Virus record (IMG/VR): IMGVR_UViG_3300012017_001267
Span: 1 to 30,735 of that record
DNA length: 30,735 bases
Source: a virus
Direction: 5' to 3' (one strand)
Part shown: positions 24,875-30,735 of the stretch, piece after piece
Layout of the letters: each line of letters begins with the position of its first letter
Position numbering within the stretch: position 1 is the stretch's first letter
Translations under genes and position numbers: made by a program
The notes under the pieces: model-generated
The model's database searches: none
What the model was told of the DNA's origin: nothing
The model's input: the letters and a program-made list of their open reading frames with translations, nothing else

Positions 24875-25636
24875 ATGATCAGACTGATATCCCTCTTAAG
24901 AGAAGCTATTGAAAAACCTAAAGCTATATTTTTAGCAGGTCCGGCTGGCTCAGGGAAATCTACAATAGCAAAACAACTATTACCTTCAGATATGCCTGTT
25001 CTAAACATTGATGACACATACGAACAAATGTTAAAAGATACAGGTTTAGGGATGGATATAAAAAATTTTACACCTGATCAACTTTCTCAAGCTGCTAAAT
25101 TAATGGCATCTGCTAGAAAAGTTACAGACGAAAAATATCAAGAACTACTTAAAAGTCTTAATAATATTATAATAGACGGAACAGCAGGAGCATCGGGTCC
25201 TATTCGCAAGAAAAAAGAACAACTTGAAGCTTTAGGATACGATACAATGATGTTAATGTTATATGTTTCTCCTATAACATCTCTAGAACGCAATCAAAAT
25301 CGTCAACGCAGTTTACTCCCGGGTATTGTATTACGCACTTGGAGAGATGTAAATTCAAATATAGATACATACAGAGATATGTTTGGGGAAGATAAATTTA
25401 TTTTAATAAACAATGACCCCTCAGATGCTGAAACACAATTTGATCCTGAGGATGTTAAGGCAAGATTTTTTGATACTTCTACTGCTAAGGGCAAACCTAA
25501 AACACCAGAAGAACAAGCTAAATCAGATGCTGAAGCAGCAAAACTAAATCAAGACATACAACAAATGGTAGATACACTACCTCAGTTTGATAGTTTATCT
25601 ACAGCTAAAACTAAAATAAACCAATTTTTATCATGA
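24875..25636 (+). CDS. P-loop kinase-like protein (zeta-toxin / AAA_33 type)
   Basis: A 253-aa protein starting at ATG 24875. The Walker A motif GPAGSGKS at residues 22-29 is followed by a hydrophobic strand ending in two Asp (VLNIDD), then IIIDGTAG as a Walker-B-like strand. An Arg-rich lid region follows (SLERNQNRQRSLLPGIVLRTW), as in nucleoside/polynucleotide kinases and zeta-type kinases. The substrate is not determined; DNA or RNA 5' ends, nucleotides or a sugar-nucleotide are all possible. The first ~12 residues (MIRLISLLREAI) form a short amphipathic helix containing L-R-E-A, in the same place as other leaders here. The C-terminal 50 residues are a polar linker plus a helix. It overlaps the next gene by 4 nt. 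Confidence 0.75.
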   Translation: MIRLISLLREAIEKPKAIFLAGPAGSGKSTIAKQLLPSDMPVLNIDDTYEQMLKDTGLGMDIKNFTPDQLSQAAKLMASARKVTDEKYQELLKSLNNIIIDGTAGASGPIRKKKEQLEALGYDTMMLMLYVSPITSLERNQNRQRSLLPGIVLRTWRDVNSNIDTYRDMFGEDKFILINNDPSDAETQFDPEDVKARFFDTSTAKGKPKTPEEQAKSDAEAAKLNQDIQQMVDTLPQFDSLSTAKTKINQFLS

Positions 25637-25989
25637 AACTAAACCAATTACGCCAATTAATTAAGGAAGAACTAGAAGCAATACAACAAGAAGAATATAC
25701 TCCTATAGACGAAGTAGGTAAATTTTTTGTAGTTAGAAAACCTAAAGGAAAAATGACCAAAGAAGATATGGTATATGAAGCTACTGTATTTGATGAGATT
25801 AAAATGGACGAAACAAAAGGAATCTATAAAAATAAATCCGAAGCTAATCGTCACGCTACAGAATCTCTAAAAGAATACGACATGCAACTTAAAGAAATGG
25901 AAGAGGCTATGAAAGAATTTAGAGAAGCTAAAAAAGGTATTGACGACAAGAAAAAAGCAGCTAAAGAAAAAATCGAAAAACTTAAGTAA
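25633..25989 (+). CDS. Small coiled-coil protein with K/E helical leader
   Basis: A 118-aa protein opening MKLNQLRQLIKEELEAIQQ, a charged helix like those of the 5111 and 28930 products. The middle (GKFFVVRKPKGKMTKEDMVY) is a small beta-like domain. The C-terminal ~45 residues are a strongly charged coiled coil (KEMEEAMKEFREAKKGIDDK). There is no catalytic motif. It is coupled to the kinase gene by the ATGA overlap and followed after 2 nt by the fusion protein, so it belongs to the same late unit. Possibly a virion-internal or scaffold-associated protein; the function is unknown. Confidence 0.65.
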   Translation: MKLNQLRQLIKEELEAIQQEEYTPIDEVGKFFVVRKPKGKMTKEDMVYEATVFDEIKMDETKGIYKNKSEANRHATESLKEYDMQLKEMEEAMKEFREAKKGIDDKKKAAKEKIEKLK

Positions 25990-25991
25990 TA

Positions 25992-27950
25992 GTGAACCAA
26001 CTTATTAAACATTTAATAGGGGAACTTCTTGAAGGTAAACAAGTCATAGGTTTGTATGGAGGAGGTTTTAAACCACCTACTAAAGGACACTTTGATGTTG
26101 TAGAACAAGCTTTAAAAGAATATCCCGAATTAGATAAACTTATAATTTATGTTGGGGGTGGAGTTAGAGATGGTATTACCCAAGAACAATCTTTAGCGGT
26201 TTGGGATCAATATAAAGATCTTTTGGATAGTAAAGTTGATATTCAACCTTCCCCTTCTCCTATAGGTGATATTATACGCTATGGTAGAGATAATCCCGAT
26301 CAAATTGTATATTTCTTTTTAGGAGAAAGAGAAGGTAAAGAAAGCGATATAGCTGATACAGCAAGTCGCACTAGGAATATTGAAGAAAAATATCCAAATA
26401 TAAAAATAAAAGTTATTAAATCCCCTGATACTGGGATTAGTGGAACAGCAACTCGTAAAGTACTTCTCAACCCAGAGAAAACTTTAGAGGATTTTAAGCA
26501 GTTTCTTCCTGATAAGCTATCCGAAGAGGAAAAACAGCAAGTATACGACTTGTTAAAAAAAGGAGTAGTAAAAGAGGGAACTTGCGGATACGATACAAAC
26601 GCTGAAACCGGCGAAAAACTAGATACACCTGGTGGTATATCTGAAGCTGATCCTAAAAAAGGAACAGGCAAAAAACCAAAAGGCTCAGGCCGTAGATTAT
26701 ACACAGACGAAGATCCAAGTGATACTGTGAAAGTTAAATTTTCTACTAAACAGGATATTATAGATACTTTATCTAAAGAATCTTTTAAATCTAAATCACA
26801 CGCACGCCAATCCCAAATAATTAATCTAATACACCAACGTGTTAGGGCAGCATATGAAAGAGCTAAAGATCCTGAGGTTAAATCGCGTTTAAAAAATGCT
26901 TTAGAATACGCTGAACAGAGAAAAGAAGCATCTAAAGAAAAAACAAAACGTTTACGCACACAAAAAGAAAATGTAGCACCAAACCATTCAGGTAAATCTT
27001 CTCCATACGGCTCAGGATATAAACCACTTCTTCTTGAAATATCTAAATTTATGATAAACCAAGGTATGGAAATTCAACCATTACCTAAAGTTCAATTTAT
27101 AGACGATGATACGGATAATGCCCAAGATATCCTAGGGACAACCGCATACTATGACCCACAATCTAAAACTATTGTATTATATACTTTAGATCGTCATCCT
27201 AAAGATATTTTGCGTTCGTTTTGCCATGAAATGGTACATCACGAACAAAATATGAAGGGTACATTAGGGAATATTAGAACCCAAAACACAACCGAAGATT
27301 CTCATTTGGACGAAATCGAAAGAGAAGCATACGAAAGAGGAAATATAATGTTTCGAAATTGGACAGATTCTCTTTCAAAAAAAACTTGGCAACCTGATTC
27401 TCAACCATTATATTCGGAATACGGGGTTAAAGAGAATGATGAAAAGATGAGAGAAGAGAAAGGGGATAAGGGAACCGGGGAATATGAGATATATTGTGAT
27501 ATGGATGGGGTATTGTGTGATTTTGATAAACGTTTTATGGAATTTTCAAATGGTATACCTCCGGGAAAATATGAAAGTAAATTTGGAAAAAAAGCATTTT
27601 GGAAATTAATTAGTGAAAAAGGTGTTGGATACTGGGTTGGTATTCCCTGGATGTCAGATGGTAAACAACTTTGGAATTATATTAAACCCTATAATCCCTC
27701 ACTATTATCAGCTCCCTCTATGGAAGAATCATCTCGTTTAGGTAAACGCTTGTGGGTTAGAAACAACATCCCAGGTACTAAACTTATACTACGTTCAGCA
27801 GAACAAAAACAAGAATTTGCTAATCCAAATGCTATTTTAATAGACGATAGACCCTCAAATATAGAACAATGGAGAGCCAAAGGGGGTATAGGCATATTAC
27901 ACACCTCAGCAAACGAAACAATTGAACAACTTAAAGAACTAGGACTATGA
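25992..27950 (+). CDS. Nucleotidyltransferase - metallopeptidase - HAD fusion protein
   Basis: A 652-aa protein starting at GTG 25992, 2 nt after the previous stop. Residues 1-15 are a leader-like helix. Residues about 18-160 form a cytidylyltransferase-like (HIGH-type) domain: GGGFKPPTKGH at 23-33 and ISGTATR at 149-155. Residues about 205-330 are a basic, Gly/Lys-rich linker and helical domain (SGRRLYTDEDPSDTV). H412-E413-x-x-H416 in CHEMVHHEQ, with a following E-rich helix, indicates a zinc metallopeptidase-like domain. D503-x-D505 in YCDMDGVLCDFD and D618-D619 in LIDDRPSNI mark a HAD phosphatase (5'-nucleotidase-like). Three enzyme folds in one phage chain is unusual. Whether it stays uncut is unknown. 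Confidence 0.8.
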   Translation: MNQLIKHLIGELLEGKQVIGLYGGGFKPPTKGHFDVVEQALKEYPELDKLIIYVGGGVRDGITQEQSLAVWDQYKDLLDSKVDIQPSPSPIGDIIRYGRDNPDQIVYFFLGEREGKESDIADTASRTRNIEEKYPNIKIKVIKSPDTGISGTATRKVLLNPEKTLEDFKQFLPDKLSEEEKQQVYDLLKKGVVKEGTCGYDTNAETGEKLDTPGGISEADPKKGTGKKPKGSGRRLYTDEDPSDTVKVKFSTKQDIIDTLSKESFKSKSHARQSQIINLIHQRVRAAYERAKDPEVKSRLKNALEYAEQRKEASKEKTKRLRTQKENVAPNHSGKSSPYGSGYKPLLLEISKFMINQGMEIQPLPKVQFIDDDTDNAQDILGTTAYYDPQSKTIVLYTLDRHPKDILRSFCHEMVHHEQNMKGTLGNIRTQNTTEDSHLDEIEREAYERGNIMFRNWTDSLSKKTWQPDSQPLYSEYGVKENDEKMREEKGDKGTGEYEIYCDMDGVLCDFDKRFMEFSNGIPPGKYESKFGKKAFWKLISEKGVGYWVGIPWMSDGKQLWNYIKPYNPSLLSAPSMEESSRLGKRLWVRNNIPGTKLILRSAEQKQEFANPNAILIDDRPSNIEQWRAKGGIGILHTSANETIEQLKELGL

Positions 27951-28354
27951 AAGTAGACAGAATTATAATAGATATAGAAGGTAATATTAATGACTTCAAA
28001 ACTAGCCTTACAGATGATTTTACAAAATACAAAGGGTATAAAGTAAAATCTACAACCGAAAATAGAACATTTTTAAACGATGCTGGTGAGAAAATCCAAA
28101 AACCAGTTCATCTACTTAATGTTGAAGATACTTCCCCCATTGGTAAAGGTAAAGAAGCACTCATTACTCTAATCCCAGGTGATAATACCATTAAAATAGT
28201 AATCACAGGCGAAAACAAAAAACCTCTAGAAGATAAAATAAATCAATTCATTGGTAAATCCTCTAAATTTAATAAAGTAGGGGGTAAGATAAAAAAATCT
28301 AAATTAAAAGAAATAATAAAAGGCTATGTTAAAGAAGCAATTCAAAGAGCGTGA
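27947..28354 (+). CDS. Hypothetical protein with C-terminal K/E helix
   Basis: A 135-aa protein with an alpha/beta body (DRIIIDIEGNINDFKTSLTD; IPGDNTIKIVITGENKKPLE), then a basic linker and a C-terminal helix KSKLKEIIKGYVKEAIQRA. The helix resembles the N-terminal leader of the 5111 product (FKKIIKEAVREAIQ). The helix is at the end rather than the start of the chain. It overlaps the fusion gene by 4 nt, and its last 29 nt also encode the start of the next protein in another frame. No enzyme motif; function unknown. Confidence 0.65.
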   Translation: MKVDRIIIDIEGNINDFKTSLTDDFTKYKGYKVKSTTENRTFLNDAGEKIQKPVHLLNVEDTSPIGKGKEALITLIPGDNTIKIVITGENKKPLEDKINQFIGKSSKFNKVGGKIKKSKLKEIIKGYVKEAIQRA

Positions 28355-28880
28355 TGTACAACGTCTCCGTAATCTTGTAACTAAAAAATACGGAGATAAA
28401 ACCACGCAAAGTGTAGGTTATACAAAAGTACAAGAGTTTCACAATGAAGGTGATATTTGGGAAGAAGATGGTCGCAAATGGACCATTAAAAACGGGGTAA
28501 AACAAAATATTACTAAATTAGACAAAGCAAAGGAAAAAATTATTTTACCATTATTTTGCCCTTCCTGTAAAAGCCTAATGAAACACAAATACGATAAATT
28601 ATTTTATATTCAATTTAATCATTGTTTTGATTGTCAACTAAAATATGAAGATGAATTAAAACGCCAAGGATTATGGGAAGAACAAGATAAACAACACGTA
28701 AACGATAATGTTGACAATATGATAAAAGATTTTGAAGTATGGGTTGACGAATTGATAAATACAAATGAAACCTATGTTACCGAAGCAGGTGATGTAGAAA
28801 AATGGGTTGGATCTGCTAAATCAAAACTTATAGAACATAAAGACGAAGCTCTTAAATATCTTCAGTCACTAAAGCGATGA
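28326..28880 (+). CDS. Zinc-ribbon protein with KERDVQRLRNL leader
   Basis: A 184-aa protein starting at ATG 28326 inside the preceding gene (29-nt overlap). Residues 5-23 (QFKERDVQRLRNLVTKKYG) are a charged helix reminiscent of the other leaders. A short conserved-looking block follows (FHNEGDIWEEDGRKWTIKNG). C78-x2-C81 (FCPSC) with C100-x2-C103 (HCFDC) form a probable zinc ribbon. The C-terminal 80 residues are helical and acidic. The zinc ribbon suggests nucleic-acid or protein binding rather than catalysis. Because the start depends on a long overlap, a shorter start is possible, but no later ATG keeps the leader. Confidence 0.7.
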   Translation: MLKKQFKERDVQRLRNLVTKKYGDKTTQSVGYTKVQEFHNEGDIWEEDGRKWTIKNGVKQNITKLDKAKEKIILPLFCPSCKSLMKHKYDKLFYIQFNHCFDCQLKYEDELKRQGLWEEQDKQHVNDNVDNMIKDFEVWVDELINTNETYVTEAGDVEKWVGSAKSKLIEHKDEALKYLQSLKR

Positions 28881-28895
28881 TTTGATTGATCTTGA

Positions 28896-28905
28896 CATAT
28901 TTATA
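28896..28905 (+). promoter_or_regulatory. Late-promoter-like element (variant CATATTTATA)
   Basis: Nine of ten bases match the common element, followed by AACAACA. It lies 24 nt before ATG 28930. A frame-open start at 28882 lies upstream of the element, which argues for 28930 as the real start. A TTGAC lies directly 5' of the core. Confidence 0.55.
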
Positions 28906-28929
28906 AACAACACTCTAAACAAATATATA

Positions 28930-29619
28930 ATGAAAAGATCCGAACTTAAAGAGTTAATTCGTAAAAATATTATTCAAGAATTATCTATTGATGATACTAC
29001 TTCAGAATATGATTTTCTATCCGAAAAAAAGAAAGATGAAGAAGAGGATATAGAAATCACAGCTGATGAAACTGACACAATTGAAGAACCAGCAACAGAT
29101 GCTCCATCCCCAGAAGATCCTGCTTTATCAGATGCAGATCAAGAATATTTAAATACTCTTGAAGACCTAAAAAATAAAGCTAAAGAAATGGGTGACGAAA
29201 AACTCGAAAACCAAATTGATAATACAATTACATATTTTACTCGTCAACACGTTGTTAAAGAAGGCGATACAGATTATGCTAGAGCTAAAGATGCCAAACG
29301 TTTAGGTACAAAAGGCGAAAAAAATATTTACGGAGCAGGAGTAAAGAAAGGTGAAGAAGTTGAAAAAAAGAGACTTCAAAAAGAAATAAGCACCTATGGC
29401 CCTGAAGAAATGGATAATTTAGTTAACCGCAACGATGTTAAAACTCTTATTTTATCTACTCGAAATATTATTAAAACACTTAAAGACGAAGGATTTGATG
29501 AAGATGATGTTTATAACTTTATTGTAGATAAAATTACAACTTTAGACGATGGTAGTGAATCATTGATGGAAAATTATGAACTTCGTCGCTTACAAAGAAT
29601 AGCAGGCCTAATCAAATAA
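28930..29619 (+). CDS. Acidic protein with leader at N- and C-termini
   Basis: A 229-aa protein with start chosen after the promoter-like element. It begins MKRSELKELIRKNIIQEL (K/E-helix leader) and ends ELRRLQRIAGLIK at residues 217-229, the other leader type, at the C-terminus. Residues about 30-70 are strongly acidic and Pro/Thr-rich. The centre contains TRQHVVKEGDTDYARAKD and KNIYGAGVKKGEEVEKKRL. The size, acidity and helical content resemble T4-type scaffold/core proteins, but no sequence signature proves it. It starts a final late unit with the next two genes. Function is not established. Confidence 0.65.
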   Translation: MKRSELKELIRKNIIQELSIDDTTSEYDFLSEKKKDEEEDIEITADETDTIEEPATDAPSPEDPALSDADQEYLNTLEDLKNKAKEMGDEKLENQIDNTITYFTRQHVVKEGDTDYARAKDAKRLGTKGEKNIYGAGVKKGEEVEKKRLQKEISTYGPEEMDNLVNRNDVKTLILSTRNIIKTLKDEGFDEDDVYNFIVDKITTLDDGSESLMENYELRRLQRIAGLIK

Positions 29620-29620
29620 A

Positions 29621-30211
29621 ATGATCAACGAAGGATACCAAGAAACTTTTGATAAAGTTAAGCAAGGTATGCTAGGGAATGTCTCTAAACTCATTAAAAA
29701 ATACAAAAACCCAGATGCCATAATATACGGCAAAGCTAGAAAAGAAGCTAAAAAAGTACAAGATATGGAAAATACAGACAAACTTAAAGAAGCAGTTAAA
29801 GCTGCCTTAATGAATGAAAAGAAAAAACCATTCCCTGATTTAACTGGAGATGGTAAAGTAACCCAAGCCGATATTTTAAAAGGTAGAGGGGTTGAGTTAG
29901 ACGAAGACCTAGACTTAGGTCACGAAGACGACGAACCACACATGATTAAAGCCGATTTATATAAAATTGGAAAATACGCTATGGAACTTTATCAAATGGT
30001 AGATCAATTTGAAGGTCAAGGAGAAGTTGATTTCCCGGCTTGGTGGCAATCTAAAATCACTAATGCTGCCTCTATGATCAGCAGCGCAAAACACTACCTT
30101 GAATTTGAACTTAAAGAACCAGAAATTGATGCTATGGTGGGTGTTGCTCAAAATACAGGGGCAATTGATGAAATTAAAGCCAAAGTATTAGCTAGGCTAA
30201 CTAAAAAATAA
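29621..30211 (+). CDS. Protein with dockerin/EF-hand-like loop
   Basis: A 196-aa protein. Residues 73-84 (DLTGDGKVTQAD) fit the loop D-x-x-x-D-G-x-V-T-x-x-D of dockerin-type calcium-binding repeats, with Thr in place of the usual Asp/Asn at loop position 3. Only one loop is present, so it is not a full dockerin. Just before it, KLKEAVKAALMNE (residues 54-66) resembles the leader helices with an L-M-N-E end. The C-terminal half is helical with DFPAWWQSKITNAASM. It starts 1 nt after the previous stop and its own stop overlaps the next start (TAATG). Function unknown; protein-protein binding is plausible. Confidence 0.6.
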   Translation: MINEGYQETFDKVKQGMLGNVSKLIKKYKNPDAIIYGKARKEAKKVQDMENTDKLKEAVKAALMNEKKKPFPDLTGDGKVTQADILKGRGVELDEDLDLGHEDDEPHMIKADLYKIGKYAMELYQMVDQFEGQGEVDFPAWWQSKITNAASMISSAKHYLEFELKEPEIDAMVGVAQNTGAIDEIKAKVLARLTKK

Positions 30212-30687
30212 TGAACCGCGACGAACTTATAATCAAAATCAAATCAATAGCAAAGCAATCCCTTGCTAATCGCCAAAAGGCTGATATAGCTGCTGTTGAA
30301 TACGATGAATTAACTAAATTCCCAGAACTAAAAAAAGTAATAGTAGATTTACTTACTTCGGATTTTGATTATTTCTTAGCATCTATTGATTGGGTAGCCC
30401 CAAAACCAACTACGTTCCGTATTAATTTAAAAAATGAAACAAGTTTTTATCTTATATTTCACCCACGTTCTTGGATAGCACAAGTTGAAGGTAAAAAATA
30501 TTATTTACTTAATTTAAACGAAGAAGAATCAGCAACTAATGCTATTGCCCGTTTATTAAGAATAGGTGCTAAAGTTGAACCTAAAGAAGAAGCAGATACT
30601 GAAATGCCTGCTATTGAAACCCCCGCTGAAACCCCCGTTGAAGAACCAGCAGCCGAAGAAGAAGTGACACCTGAACCCGCAGCATAA
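30211..30687 (+). CDS. Hypothetical protein with acidic Pro/Glu tail
   Basis: A 158-aa protein. The N-terminal helix MNRDELIIKIKSIAKQSL is charged and leader-like. Residues about 35-115 form an alpha/beta domain (FRINLKNETSFYLIFHPRSW; QVEGKKYYLLNLNEEESATN). The last ~40 residues are almost only Glu, Pro, Thr and Ala with repeated AETP/EEPA units. Such tails are usually disordered. It is joined to the genes on both sides by TAATG overlaps. No enzyme motif or recognised family. Confidence 0.65.
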   Translation: MNRDELIIKIKSIAKQSLANRQKADIAAVEYDELTKFPELKKVIVDLLTSDFDYFLASIDWVAPKPTTFRINLKNETSFYLIFHPRSWIAQVEGKKYYLLNLNEEESATNAIARLLRIGAKVEPKEEADTEMPAIETPAETPVEEPAAEEEVTPEPAA

Positions 30688-30735
30688 TGGACCCATTTGA
30701 TATATTTTTAAAGAAATTTACTTACAAATTTCCAA
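30687..30735 (+). CDS. Start of next gene, cut by window end
   Basis: An ATG overlapping the previous TAA by 1 nt opens a frame that runs to the window end (MDPFDIFLKKFTYKFP). Only 16 residues are visible, so nothing can be said about function. The overlap spacing matches the other coupled pairs, which supports a real start. Confidence 0.55.
   Translation, partial: MDPFDIFLKKFTYKFP

Noticed and set aside
26300-26959. Long minus-strand open frame (219 codons) opposite the fusion gene
   Set aside because: It lies wholly within a well-supported + strand enzyme, has a Ser/Leu/Phe-rich shadow composition and no motif, and no other gene here is on the minus strand.
29621-30211. Full dockerin (cellulosome-type) protein
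   Set aside because: Only one loop is present and one ligand position is Thr; a single EF-hand-like loop is as much as the sequence supports.
1-30735. tRNA genes, CRISPR arrays, insertion sequences or an integrase
   Set aside because: The gaps between genes are too short to hold tRNAs. No regularly spaced repeats, inverted terminal repeats or transposase/integrase motifs were seen.

Overview
The window is a dense, AT-rich, single-strand-coded stretch of a large tailed-phage genome. All credible genes are on the + strand. Most neighbours overlap by 1-30 nt or are separated by fewer than 50 nt, and no gene-free gap exceeds about 80 nt. The tail genes (gp25-like wedge, gp6/baseplate-J-like wedge, gp5-like hub), a gp55-like late sigma factor, a gp61-like primase and a SegE-like GIY-YIG nuclease point to a distant T4-like contractile-tailed phage. 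A Bacteroidota (probably flavobacterial, marine) host is inferred from three things: very low G+C, A/T-rich leaders without Shine-Dalgarno sequences, and a promoter-like element that fits the Bacteroidota -7 form TAnnTTT. The host is not proven.

Layout. (1) 1-2381: a cut-off gene, a small protein, an HD-domain hydrolase, a small membrane protein and the sigma factor. (2) 2388-19406: virion module. It holds the gp5-like hub/spike, a coiled-coil virion protein, gp25, gp6, a DNRLRE-like protein, a coiled-coil linker, a 1214-aa wedge/fibre protein, further fibre-like proteins, a glycosyltransferase-like protein and a GIY-YIG nuclease. (3) 19417-22447: an 840-aa protein with a membrane segment and an OmpA-like region, plus a small partner, closed by a terminator. 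(4) 22454-24850: primase, PD-(D/E)XK nuclease and two small paralogous-leader proteins. This block is bounded on both sides by terminators with the same stem core. (5) 24853-30735: P-loop kinase-like protein, small proteins, a 652-aa nucleotidyltransferase/metallopeptidase/HAD fusion, a zinc-ribbon protein, acidic proteins and a last gene cut by the window end.

Two genome-wide patterns stand out. First, an element TATATTTATA (extended form TATATTTATAAYAAAAT) sits just upstream of seven genes. It is the likely late promoter read by the sigma factor encoded at 1707-2381, and it is the reverse complement of the T4 late box rather than a copy of it. Second, most genes from 19440 onward, and one at 5111, begin or end with short related helical peptides. 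One type resembles S/T-E-E-x-x-R-[ML]-Q-[KR]-[LI]-A-G; the other is a K/E-rich helix such as MKxxxLKxLIKE. Several are followed by L-x-E or L-x-E-A. These look like sorting tags, possibly for packaging proteins into the prohead as T4 internal proteins are, and they are the best candidate here for an undescribed system.
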